From: Plantago ovata
Taxonomy: Eukaryota > Streptophyta > Magnoliopsida > Lamiales > Plantaginaceae
Assembly: GCA_028274465.1 (NCBI GenBank)
Contig: CM051455.1
Coordinates: 102,918,942-102,982,941, forward strand
DNA: 64,000 nucleotides
Direction: 5' to 3'
Positions within the stretch are counted from its first letter, which is position 1; each line of letters begins with the position of its first letter. Below the pieces are notes generated by a model. It did not search any database and was not told the DNA's origin. It saw only the letters and a list, made by a program, of their open reading frames with translations. Of the stretch, positions 1-11,073 are shown in pieces. The translations under genes and the position numbers were made by a program.

Positions 1-2125
1 TTGAGTCGATAGTTAACTGGAAAAGACCCGAATCTGTCACTAAGGTGAGGAGTTTTCTCGGTTTGGCGGGTTACTATCGCCGTTTTGTGAAGGATTATTC
101 GAAGATAGTTGGACCCTTGTCCTTTTTAACAGGGAAAAATCCTAAGTTCGTATGGAGTGACAAGTGTGAGGAAAGCTTCGAGGAGGTGAAGAAGAGACTG
201 ACCACTGCTCCTATACTAGCTCTCCCCGAAGGGACCAACGACTTTGGGGTTTACACTGATGCTTCAAAGGAAGGTTTGGGTTGTGTACTGATGCAACGGG
301 AAAAGGTGATCGCATATGCTTCGAGAAAGTTGAAGCCATATGAAAGAAATTACCCAACCCATGACCTTGAGCTAGCTCCTATAGTCTTTGCCTTGGGAAA
401 GTGGAGACACTACCTTTATGGTCCTGAGTTCACCATCCTCACTGATCATAAGAGCTTGAAGTATGTGTTCACACAAAAGGAGTTGAACACGAGAAAACGA
501 CAATGGATGGAATTTCTGGGCGATTACACTTGTACCATTCGGTATCACCCTGGTAAGGCCAATGTGGTCGCTGATGCCTTAAGTCGTAGGGTACATGTGT
601 CAAATCTCGAAGTATCCAACTTGTCTTGTATGTTCGCCAATATCACTTTGAGGTATGAGCTGGCAGGTAGAAGTCTTGAAGCCCAAGAGCATGATGAAGA
701 GCTTCAAGACATTAAAGCACATATCACTGAACCTCGCAATGCGAAATTCTCTGTTGATGAGAATGGAGCCCTAAGGTTTCAAGGTAGATTGTGCGTGCCT
801 TCTGATGAAGAGCTTAGGCGTCTAATTTTAGATGAAGCTCATAAATCTAAGTACTCGATGCATCATGGAGGAAACAAAATGTATGAATATTTGAAGAAGG
901 TTTACTGGTGGACCAATATGAAGCGAGATATTGCACAATTTGTGGAAAGTTGTTAGGTCTACCAGCAAGTAAAGGCTGAGCACCAGAAACCGGGAGGTTT
1001 ACTACAACCACTCGAGATTCCACAGTGGAAATGGGAGATGATCACTATGGATTTTGTAACTGGTCTACAGGTAGCTAGGGGTGGTTTTGATAGTGTTTGG
1101 GTTATTGTCGATAGATTGAGAAAATCGGCACACTTTCTGCCTGTGAAAACCACCTACATGGCACACTTTATCGCGATGAGATAATTAAGCTACATGGCAC
1201 TCCGGTGAGTATTATGTCTGATAGAGATCCGAAGTTTGTTTTGAGGTTTTGGAGGCAAGTACACGAAGGCTTGGGTACCAAGTTGAATTTTAGTACCGCA
1301 GCACATCCGCAGACGGATGATCAATCCGACAGGACTATTCAAACTCTAGAGGATCTGTTGAGATTGTGTGTGCTCGATCACCAAGGAAGTTGGGCACAAC
1401 ACTTGCCATTGGTTGAATATGCTTATAATAATAGTTATCAAGCATCGATTGGGATGGCACCGTTTGAAGCACTGTATGGTCGAAAATGTAGATCATCGCT
1501 GTACTGGGATTTGGAGGACCGAATTTCCACACCGGTAGCTGGAGAGAGGACTCTCAGTGAGATGATACAAGAAACCGTGGAAAAGGTTAGGCTTATCCGA
1601 GACCGATTGAGAACTGCTCAGAGTAGACAAAAGAGTTACGCCGACAATCGTAGGCGGGAATTGGAGTTCGAAGTTCGTGATTTTGTCTTTCTCAAGCTAT
1701 CTCCGAGAAAAGGAATTGTTCGTATGGGCCGTAGAGCTAAACTGAACCCTCGGTATGTAGGACCATACGAGATCATTGAGAGAGTTGGCATTGTGACTTA
1801 TCGGTTGCAACTACCCACTACTATTACTGGGATTCACAATGTCTTCCATGTGTCTCAACTGAAGAAGTAACTATCCTGACCCGTCGCACGTGATTCAACC
1901 CGATGAGGTGACTATTGAGGAGGATTTGTCTTATGTGGAGCAACCGGTTCGTATTCTAGACCAAAAGGTGCATCAACTCCGTAACAGGCAAATCAAGCAA
2001 GTAAAGGTTCTGTGGCGAAACCATCAGTACGAGGAGGCAACCTCGGAAAGCGAGGATGACATGCGCCGACAGTATCCCGAGCTCTTCAACTTTTCAGGTG
2101 CGAATTTGGGGACCAAATTCTTTTA
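1..2125 (+). pseudogene. Tek-1: 3' part of pol of a Tekay-type chromovirus (Ty3/gypsy)
   Basis: This is the C-terminal half of a retrotransposon polyprotein that enters from the left edge. At 45-953 it shows the end of reverse transcriptase ([12 protein letters not shown]), RNase H ([19 protein letters not shown]) and the start of the integrase zinc-binding region. A TAG at 954-956 ends that frame just after a zinc-binding Cys. The integrase core continues from about 957 and in 1205-1867, with MDFVTG, SDRDPKF and an E in [10 protein letters not shown]. Compared with the second copy near 63240, about 20 bases at 1158-1170 are replaced. After a further shift at 1868, a chromodomain-like tail runs through 1890-2123 (RNRQIKQVKVLW, EEATSESEDD). 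Chromodomain plus a long LTR indicates the chromovirus branch; Tekay is my best placement. It is inactive as written. Confidence 0.93.
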
Positions 2126-2137
2126 AGGGGGGAAGAG
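2125..2137 (+). other. Polypurine tract of Tek-1
   Basis: The purine run AAGGGGGGAAGAG directly precedes the LTR start TGTAACACCCCG. This is where plus-strand DNA synthesis is primed in LTR retrotransposons. The same tract precedes the Tek-2 LTR in reverse orientation at 46843-46855. Confidence 0.9.
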
Positions 2138-4709
2138 TGTAACACCCCGTTTTTTATAATTATTTATTTACTATTTTATTATTTAACTAAATTTATTTAA
2201 TTAATTAATTATCAGAATAAATTATTTTTATTCGGTAATTATTTAATTTATTTCCTACGCGTTCGAGTTCAATGTTGGATAGTTCGTGTAGAAGTATTTT
2301 TGATCTGTTACGTGTTGAACCGAGCTAGCAAGACTGTCCAATTGGGCCCAAACCGGACTGCTGAACCGGCCCAATTCTTCTGTGGCCCATTTTTTCGTGG
2401 CCCATCAGTTGGCCCTTTTTTTTTAACCTAAACCCTAACCTAATTCTCATTCTTTCTTCATCACTTCACGCCACAATACTGAGAGAGAAAGAAAAAAGAA
2501 AAAAAGCAAAACGCACTGCTTCTCTCTCGCTCTCCACCCTCATCTCCACCGAACACCACCACCGTTGGCCGTGCCGCCCGTTCCGCCGTCGATTTCGATT
2601 CATCCCGCTCGAGCCGCGCCGTTTTTGTTCTGATCCGTCTGTTTCGATTCTGTTCGAGCCGCCGCCGACTCGAGCTTTGCCGCCGCCGATCAATCTCGGC
2701 CAAGCTCGGTCCATTCCGACCAGTCCGAGCCGCCCCGTTCGCCGCCGTCGTCCATCTCCGTCCCGATCTCGTTCGATTCGATCTGTTTCTGTTCGTGCCG
2801 CCCGATCCCAACCGCGTCGTGCTCTACCCAGACCGTCCGTACTCCATCCAGTTCAGTTCGTGCCCCGTTCCATTCGCTCAGTTCTGCCCCGGCCCTGTTT
2901 CGGCTCCGATTTCAGTTTCGGTAAGTGGTTTCGGCTCCGTCCTTGTGCGTTTCGGATTCAAATCTCGAATTGAATCTCGATTTTAATCCTTTGGTTTTGA
3001 TTTGATTCGCAGCTCACTCAATTCCATTTTCGATCGAAGGTAAAAGTTCTGTCCCTTTTCTTTTTCATTCTCTTTCATTTCCTTTTGACCGTTTTGCCCT
3101 TGTACATTCTGGCCTTGTTAATTCGATTTGAACTGTGAACTTGAACTCGGACTTAGGATTGTTTGATTGTCGTTGTGTTGACTGTTTGACATCTGACCTC
3201 GTATGTTGACCTTTTTAGAACTAAACTAGGACTGTGATTTGAAGCGGTTGGTTGTTTGGGACTGAATTGTATTAATCTGAACCTTGTGGATTGTTTTGGG
3301 AAGTCTGAAAACCTAAAGGACCTTTTTGCAATTATGCTTTGACCATAGTTGACTGACAGAGGACTGTTTTGTAAACCTTTTAATTTTGTGGGGACTGATA
3401 TGCATGTTTTGGAACCTGCTGGACTTGTTTGTACCTTCTGAAAACAAAAAGGATCTTTTTGCAATTTATCACTGAGGGTACTTTAGTAATTTCCAGAGAT
3501 TGAAAGAGTGTTTTTTGAAAACGTTTCAAGTTAACTAGTTTCTGCTTTGGTACTATTGTAGTGACTGCCTTGCTAGCTTAGTTGGTTAGGTAGTACTTGA
3601 CTAACTTAGAGGTCCCGAGTTCGAACCCCTCCTTTACCGACCTTTTACTTTCGGTTCGTTCGTCTTCTAGAGTGTAACTAGTTACTTTCTATTTAGGTTC
3701 TCCGTCGTTCGTTAGCTCTTAAGCTCACTGCTTGTTGAAGACTTTTGCTTTCAAGTTGAGGTGAGTGTTCACCCCAAAACTTATCTATTTGCGAAAAACT
3801 GGAAGGTTATGTGACAATCTGTATATATTACTATATATTCTGTTATACCGTATGCTTCCGCGTAAAAGTAACTCAATCCTAAGTATGGCTATTTACTTTT
3901 CTTTGTTTGTTGCTACTCTGTTCTAGATTAACTCTTCTGCAGGAACACTTCTCGATGTTTCGAGATCTGATTATTATCTGTTTGTTCTGTATCTGTTCTG
4001 TCTGTTTTTGTGTGATCGGTCGATTAGGTCGTAATTAGATAGGCTTGGGTAGTGAGGACTATCGGGTTTGCTTGGTTATTGCCTAGTCTAATCCCTTTTA
4101 GGCGCGAGGCAGAAGTCGCTGAGGTCTATTAGGGTCGTAGGTTCTGTTTTCCCAAAGTACACGGGGGTTTCTGTTTCTGTTCGGAGTTGTATACCCTCTG
4201 GAAGGAGCTATAAGGGAAATCTGGGAGTAGGAGTAACAAGGCGGGTTGCACCAACGGACTTCGACTTATCTGTTATGTCTTTCTATTATGTTATCTGTTT
4301 TGTTTGTTATTTTATCTGCTGCAAAGGATTTTGTTTTCAAACTGTTTACTGTTCTTTTGTTAACTTAGAACCTCACTGAGATCCTTTATCTCACGCTCTC
4401 TTTGTTTTCAAAAATTCCTTCCTTCCAGATACTACTGAGGATGCACGCGAGTAGGATGCCAGCGATTGAGAGAAGGGTCGGGGGTGTCCTTGGGGATTGT
4501 TTTTAAAATAAGAAGATGAAACTTTTTACTTTCTTCACTAGTCGTTATTCTTGCGACTTCTAAGTTACCATTGGTTTTTTTACTTGATTCTGTTAGCGTT
4601 ATGGCGCCAAATATTGTTATGGCATTTATTGCCGACCGTTACTTTTAAAATTATTTCGGATTTTCCCTTTTCAAGAAACTTATTTGTTTTTTAAACCGAT
4701 ACCGTTACA
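2138..4709 (+). repeat. 3' LTR of Tek-1 (about 2.57 kb)
   Basis: The LTR begins TGTAACACCCCG after the polypurine tract and ends ...ACCGTTACA. Both borders are confirmed by the inverted homologous LTR of Tek-2 at 44327-46842. The interior holds an AT-rich block (2150-2250), a C/T- and CG-rich block (2500-2900) whose open frames are compositional, and a tRNA-like segment (3574-3628). No protein gene is supported. The matching 5' LTR lies outside the window, so no target-site duplication can be read. Confidence 0.9.
3574..3628 (+). promoter_or_regulatory. tRNA-like segment with Pol III A-box and B-box, inside the Tek-1 LTR
   Basis: TAGCTTAGTTGG (3574-3585) fits the A-box consensus TRGCNNAGYNGG. 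AGTTCGAACCC (3618-3628) fits the B-box. Their spacing is tRNA-like. The Tek-2 LTR has the same segment on the minus strand (A-box 45419-45430, B-box 45375-45385). The stems are imperfect, so it is not a functional tRNA gene. It may be an old tRNA-derived SINE fixed in the LTR or an internal Pol III promoter. Confidence 0.6.
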
Positions 4710-4720
4710 GTTGGTCCATT

Positions 4721-5273
4721 TGTAACGACACGACCAATCCGGTCGGCGTGGTTACTCCTGGACGGTCCCATACACGTCTCCATAGTATGATATTGTTCGC
4801 TTTGGGCCTGAGCCCGCACGGATTTGCTTTTGGAATCACCCAAAAGGCCTCATACCATGTGAGAGTGGTGGTCTAACATATATACCCTTTATTCCACTCA
4901 CGATTAAGCGATGTGGGATGCGGGGTATTACAAACTACCCCCCTTAAAGCCTCGACGTCCTCGTCGAGCACCTCAAGTGGTGGGGGTGAGAAACAGACAA
5001 TAACCCTTACCAACCATCCACCCGATGCAGGCTTTGGGTTGGTCTAGGCTCTAATACCATTTGTAACGACCCGACCAATCCGGCCGGCGTGGTTACTCCT
5101 GGACGGTCCCACACACATCTCCACAGTATGATATTGTTCGCTTTGGGCCTGAGCCCGCACGGATTTGCTTTTGGAATCACCCAAAAGGCCTCATACCATG
5201 TGAGAGTGGTGGTCTAACATATATACCCTTTATTCCACTCACTATTAAGCGATGTGGGATGCGGGGTATTACA
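4721..5273 (-). mobile_element. TRIM (terminal-repeat retrotransposon in miniature), complete, minus strand
   Basis: Two 212-bp direct repeats (4721-4932 and 5062-5273) differ at about six positions and flank a 129-bp interior with no coding capacity. Orientation is fixed by the interior. Next to the right repeat, on the minus strand, is TGGTATTAGAGC (5048-5059), close to the usual TGGTATCAGAGC site for initiator tRNA-Met. Next to the left repeat, on the minus strand, is the polypurine run AAGGGGGGTAGTT (4933-4945). Read on the minus strand the LTR starts TGTAATACCCCGC and ends in CA. No 5-bp duplication is visible: the left flank is CCATT, the right CTGAA. No 5S-like sequence is present, so it is not Cassandra. 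Confidence 0.88.
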
Positions 5274-6543
5274 CTGAAGAAGAAGAAGCCACTCTTGACT
5301 TATAGATCGGCAAGGAAGTTTGTGGAATAGCCATGGAAGCTTATCCAGATGTGTCAAACTACAAATTCTGCCTCATGGCCAGTCAGGTAAACAGTCCTAC
5401 CTCTGACTCTGAATTAGAAAGTGAAGATGATATCGACCTTGATAGAATTCAAGGAGAAATGGAATGATTTAAGAAAACTCTGAGCAAACAGCAAGAGAAA
5501 CTACAAAATGCTGAAACTCTGACCAAGCAAACTACTGAAAAGTACGTATTGCTGAAAGAATAGTCAGAAAAGAAAGATGTTGAAATATTGCATCTTAAGA
5601 AATTGATTGTTGAAGCTACAGAGAAGAATTCTCAAATGGTAATAGAATGGGAAGAATATGAGTCCTCAATTCTAAAGTTACTTGCTGAAATACAAGAAAT
5701 GAAAAAGATGAAAATCAATTTCAAATCTTATGCTGATGCAAGTAATATGCTTGCTAAACTAAACTCTTATCTGAGAGATCCATCTCAGAAAGAAGGTTTA
5801 GGTGCAACATATGAAGGTGATGACGTAATAATCTTGAGTAAAGACAAAACACCAATTACCTTTGTACGCGCAACTGATAGTGGTCAACCAGAACTCTATC
5901 AGATTGGTCAATCTAAGGTTGCTGAAAAATGCAATCAAGTACCTACGACCGTAAAGCCCGTTGTTGCTACTCAAGGTAACAAGACTTTAAAAGGAAAACA
6001 GGTTGCTAAAAAGCAAACTGTAAAGAAAAAGGATGTTGTAAAGCATTCCGCCAAACAAGTTGCTGAAAAGCAATTTGTTAAGTCAAAAGGTAAGATTACC
6101 AAAAGTAATCAGAAGACCTTTGCTGACAAACCTGAATCAAGTAAGGTTGCTGAGACAAAAGCTCAACATTCTCCAAAAAGTGGACTCGGTTTCAAAACCA
6201 AGCAAAGTCAACTTTTTCATGAGTATAAGCAAAGTCAGCAAAGATACTTCAAAGAGATGAATAAAACCAAGCCTAAGAGTTCTAACAAGACTCAAAACGC
6301 TAGGGCTAGAAGGAACCTTTCTATAAAAGAACTTACTGAAAAGTATGTTCAGCAAAAAGGTCAACCGAGCAAGACACCAAAACAGAAAGTGGATTTGATC
6401 AGCATGAATCAAAAGTCATTCGGCTCAAAACCTCCTAGTTCCTCAACAAGTAGAAAACAAGTCAAAGTTGAAAAACTTAAGACTTGGGTTTCCACTGGAC
6501 GCATTCTTGAACATGTTAATGGACATCCAATATTGGATAATTA
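5274..6543 (+). pseudogene. COP-1: Ty1/copia gag C-terminal region, degraded
   Basis: A frame readable from about 5274 with several stops, and open from 5588 to 6541, encodes a Glu/Lys-rich, probably coiled-coil stretch. A very basic tail follows, with repeated VAxKQ-type segments and NQKSFGSK. It immediately precedes the copia protease signature, which places it at the C-terminal end of gag. No CCHC knuckle is seen. The left side is cut by the TRIM. Base composition is A-rich compared with the neighbouring gypsy elements. Confidence 0.7.
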
Positions 6544-6549
6544 ACTTGT

Positions 6550-7000
6550 TTGCTCTTGATTGTGCAGACTTCAGCCACGGAGATAAAAAATGCAATCTGG
6601 CACTTTGACAGTGGTTGTGGAAAGCACATGACGGGCAATAAGAATAACCTTATAAACTATAGACGGTGGTCTAAAGGTCCAACAATAAGATTTTCTGGTG
6701 GAGGCTTTGGTTCTACAAAAGGTTATGGTGACGTGAAGTTATGATGCATTACCATTTCGGGAGTTCTTTTTGTCAAAAATCTTAAGTTTAACCTTTTTAG
6801 CATGAGTCAATTCGTTGATAAAGGATACTTCATCAAAATCAAAAGTGATGAATGTAAACTTATAGACTTTGAGACAAAGAAGGTTATTATGGTTGCTAGA
6901 AGATCAGGAGGTCTATACACTGTAGATTGGTCTTCAGCAATCGTTGAAAAATGCCTTGTCTCAGATCACGATTGTCTTGCTGAAAAAGCATGGTTATGGC
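6550..7000 (+). pseudogene. COP-1: copia protease and GAG-pre-integrase start, cut by B2
   Basis: The stretch WHFDSGCGKHMTGN (about 6598-6640) is the characteristic copia segment around the protease active site (D-S-G). A TGA interrupts the frame at 6742-6744. The same frame continues through MSQFVDKGYFIKI to CLAEKAWLW, the start of the GAG-pre-integrase domain. The coding sequence then stops because element B2 begins at 7001. The bases ATGGC (6996-7000) are the expected left half of its target-site duplication. Integrase and RT of this copia element are not in the window. Confidence 0.8.
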
Positions 7001-8274
7001 TGATGCAGCGTTGGGATTGTCGAGTTCCAACTTAATCAAATAAATTTGTATTTAGCCAAAGGCAATTCACACCTTCAACGAAAACCGTAGTTAGCGGTAG
7101 AATAACCTCGAGTGTCGATCTCTATGGACTATAACTAGCTTTATCTAATTTAACTTGAGAATATAAAACAGCAGACGATTTAGCAAAGGTTTTTTTTAAC
7201 AGATAATGGAGATTGGTGATAGTATGGTCCTTCAAAGCATAACGGGTTAATAATCATGCATATATTCCTCGGTCTTGCATGGAGATATTTGATCAATGAA
7301 TTGTCCAGTTGTAATTATCAAACACTATGAAGATATAGATTTAGATAGGTCAAAGACCAATGAATTGTCCAATTGTGTGCAATAATTAATCAACAATAAG
7401 AAGATAGAGATTTAGATAGATCAAAGAAATAAAGCAATAACTCAGAGTATAATACGCGATATAGCCATAAGCATAATTATTAACCCTTCGCTAAGAATTC
7501 ACATACTATCACCAACGAGAAGATTAGCTAATCATAGTTGTCATGCAATCAACAGAAATCATACCACGATGAATGAAAACATGATGAAAGATATATAAAA
7601 ATAAGTAGAAAAACTGCAAGATACAATGTTACCGAAGATTGTCAATCTCCGAAGAATCGCGATCTTACAAGCTCCAAACTGCTAAGAAAAAGTATCTCCT
7701 AAGCTATGAACCCCCAGAACAGGCTCTGGGGAATTCCTACCTAAAACTACAGAGAAAGGTGAGAGAAAAGGTCTGAAAAAGTATGAAAAACGGAGAAAAA
7801 CTGAGCAACTATATATAGACTACGAATTGTGTGGGGCAAAGGGCCCCACACACCGGGCGATTCGCCTGGTGTGGGGCGATTCGCCCCACATCCCGGGCGA
7901 TTCGCCCGGGAGTAATTTTCGGCCCAGAACGCGTTTTCGACGCGTTTTTTGATTTCTTCCCCTTTTCGGACTCGGTTTCTGACTTCTAGTGGCCTTCTAA
8001 CCTCCAGATTCGACCCCTAGACTTCAAATCCTATCCGTAATCTTTCAGATACTCCAAATAGGCTTCTGGAACACCAATTCCTTGTCTACTACAATATAAT
8101 TGCCCGGAAAACCTCGTTTTTCAACCAACACCTGTAAAATAAAAACTAAAGGGAAACGTGACACTATTCTAATAAAATGCACTAAAATATAGCTAAATTA
8201 ACATAGAGGATAGCTAAAATAGGTGAAAAAGACTCAAACGAAAGTTTAAAATACACATTCATCAAACTCCCCAA
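7001..8274 (-). repeat. 3' LTR of B2 (1274 bp)
   Basis: On the minus strand the LTR starts TGATGAATGTG (8274) and ends ...AACGCTGCATCA (7001). It aligns with the 29566-30659 LTR and, more distantly, with the B1 LTRs. It has a TATA-like CTATATATAG at 7807-7818. Just upstream in element sense lies a cluster of palindromic GGGCGATTCGCC motifs (7831-7910). Confidence 0.9.
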
Positions 8275-10689
8275 ACCGAACCTTTGCTTGTCCACAAGAA
8301 ACTAAGCTAGACTCTAATGCAAAAAACAATGCAACACACAAAATGGAATCTCATGCCAAATAAAATGAACTAATCTACTGAATCTATCAAAAAACATATG
8401 AACAAGAATCATATAAATCAAAACATGAATATAGGTTGAAGAATGTCTCGATTGACTCATACACATCCACATAAGCACTTATGTTAAGACAAGATAGTCT
8501 CTCGTAACATTCTCTACCTGGACCTAGTCAGTGACGACGTAATGAAACATGTTAAGATAAGAATGGTTGTCCCGTGCCTATGAAACTGAGGACTTACTGC
8601 TGTTCACCAAGTTAAGACTTTTCCTCAAAGAGGTCGAACCAGTACTGACTCTCATCAAACGAAGGAGGGTTCCCTATAAAAGATAACACTCCCCTATTCT
8701 ACCCATCTCTCAAGCAAAGCCTTAAGCTATTCACCACTTCCTGAATGGCAGGACGAGGGTGGTCTAGAACAGATGACACTCAAAAACAAAAGAAAGGATA
8801 GAAAATTACAACACGATTACGAACATTACAAGAATTGGAAAATGAGACACAACACTTTGCTAAACTGCTATTTGGCTTTTCTTTTTTTTGGACCCTTCTT
8901 TGCTCTTTTGGGGTCTTTTCTCTTTTTCTTCCTTTTTTTTTTTCCTTTCCAGTTTCTTTTTTCCTTTTTTTTCTTTTTTCCTGGAATTTTTCTTTCTTTT
9001 TTTCGATTTTTTTAGCCAGCAGTAGCACAATGAAAAACGAAAAACATGTCTAATGATAGCGTAACCCCCTCCCAAAACCTATTCGAAAGAATAGATTGCA
9101 AACAAAGGATCACACAACCTCACACTACCTCCTTCCTAGGCATTTAGCAATCTCAAAGCATGGTGAAGACTCGTTGCCTCTTAGGTACATAATTACTCGG
9201 GAAAACAACCATAAGATCCTAACATGCATCATCCTATTATAAAGGCCTTCGTGAACCGCAGTAGAGAAAACACCACTAAGTGATGTCGAGACTCCAAGCT
9301 TAACTAAGAGCAATACATAAATGTGACGAGCCAAGCGAGAAAAACCTCAAACAAATTCATGGAGATGAAGCATATGATTAATGTCATAGTTAGTTGATCT
9401 ACCCAATAAAAAAGTTCAAAAAATTCGCAAATAAACTCCATATAAAACATGCAAGACTATCCTTAATGAAGAAGATGAATGTAGTGTATGCAACCTAAAA
9501 AAACTAAGAAACCAGTAAACGTGCAAATGCAAATGCAGACGGATAAAACATGCAAGGTACTATACTCATCCTACAAATACCAAGCTCCAAACCATCAATG
9601 CCTAGCTCCAAACTAACAACACTAGATCACTTAAATCTCATCCCCCCTCATGAAATTAACGCTAGTCCCTAGCAGTAAGAAAATGAGGAAATAAGATGTG
9701 ATACTAGATGTTACCGCATGGTTTGGCCTCGGTCGGCTGAGTATACTGCTTGTGAGTTATTGGGACTGCTCTGGGAGCCTTATAGGTGATCATCATGTCT
9801 TCTGGTAGGTGCGGTAGTTCCATTTATAGGTCGGATAGGAACAACTCCTCCATCTGTATCATCATTGTCCGTATGGCCTTCATTGTCACTACTGTCATCA
9901 TCATCATCACCAGTAGAGTTGCATCGTCGAAGAGAATCTTCAAGATTGGCCGCCACTGTTATGGAATCTTCTACCCGGTATCTCTCCAATAGGTTGTGAA
10001 CTGTTGAAGGGGAAAGGGCAGTGGTATCAGAGCCTCCCTCTCCAACGTTTTACACCTTGAGGAGGTTACAACAAGCTGCTCAGATACCCGGAGGTTGTCT
10101 TCCATTTTTTCCTATGTCGACCACATTCTCTACAGTTGATGCTCCCGATGTCTATATGATGCTCCCTTTAGAGGCAGTCAAGGGGCACCCCTAAGAGGGG
10201 ATGGGCACCCATGTCATTATGTTTTGGAACCAAGCAAGCGCTTCGGAACCTTCTAGCCACAGTCGACTCAAGACTGAATCCGTCGCGGCAAGATCGTCCC
10301 GGTGCCTTCCTATTCACTCGAACTTTGCAGTCCTTGTGATAGATTGCTGACGTAATAATTGTTTTTGTCCCTTCGGTGGTGCATGAATAGGCATAGGAGT
10401 CCTTACTCCAGGTGTACTCTAGCTCCTCCTCTTGGATAATCCGCGACGTTGTTGCAAGAGCCCGTGGCTCGAACGCCCCTCTAACGAGATCACTCTCCTT
10501 GACATGGTTGTAATAGATCCCCGCCAATACTTCATAGTAATCATACGGGAGTGCTCCTCTCCCTTGGCATGGTTCCTACAAACAACAGTTAGTACCTCGT
10601 ATGACACAAAACTGACCCATGCATATGCTAATGTAAGAACGAAACACAAAAGTGATATAATCAACAATCGAACTCCCCAAATCCTTAAT
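8275..10689 (-). other. 3' non-coding interior of B2
   Basis: In element sense, the polypurine tract (about 8275-8295, preceded by GAGGACAAGCAAAGG-like sequence) adjoins the LTR. Further in are a conserved block (8450-8720), a 150-nt polypyrimidine run (8873-9016, purine-rich in element sense), a hairpin plus G-run module at 9076-9097, and sequence shared with B1 (9700-10689). Open frames here are compositional, or neutral by comparison with B1. I see no gene. Confidence 0.75.
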
Positions 10690-11073
10690 GTCTAGCCTAG
10701 GGTTGTGCATAAAAACCGAAACCAAAAAACCGATCCGAAAATCCACAAAACCGATCCGAACCAATCCGATCCGGTAATTTCGGTTCGGATTGCGGATCAC
10801 TAGATTTGCCATTTTCGGTTTTCGGATCGGATCGGATTAAAATCCGCGGATTATCGAATTAATCTGATCCGATCAAGTAATTATTAATTTTTTTTAATAA
10901 ATTACCCACCTAAATGACCTAATATAAATACCTTCCAGAAACCTAACCCCTCATTTCCTCCGCCTCCCTTCTCCCGTTTTCCCCTTTCTGCCTTATCCTC
11001 TCTCATTCACGCTAACCTAACATCATCAATTCATCTTCCTAATCTGTCGATTTCGCAAATTCAAAGTGGTAAG

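Noticed and set aside
2461..2986. Arg/Ser/Pro-rich open frames in the Tek-1 LTR (and 46027-46503 in Tek-2).
   Set aside because: They are compositional, present on both strands, and not conserved in frame between the two LTRs.
4721..5273. Cassandra TRIM.
   Set aside because: No 5S rRNA-like sequence occurs in the 212-bp repeats.
8773..9075. Phe-rich or Lys-rich open frames over the polypyrimidine runs (also 13073-13258, 16716-17082, 41172-41514).
   Set aside because: Low-complexity sequence translated in several frames, with no conserved start.
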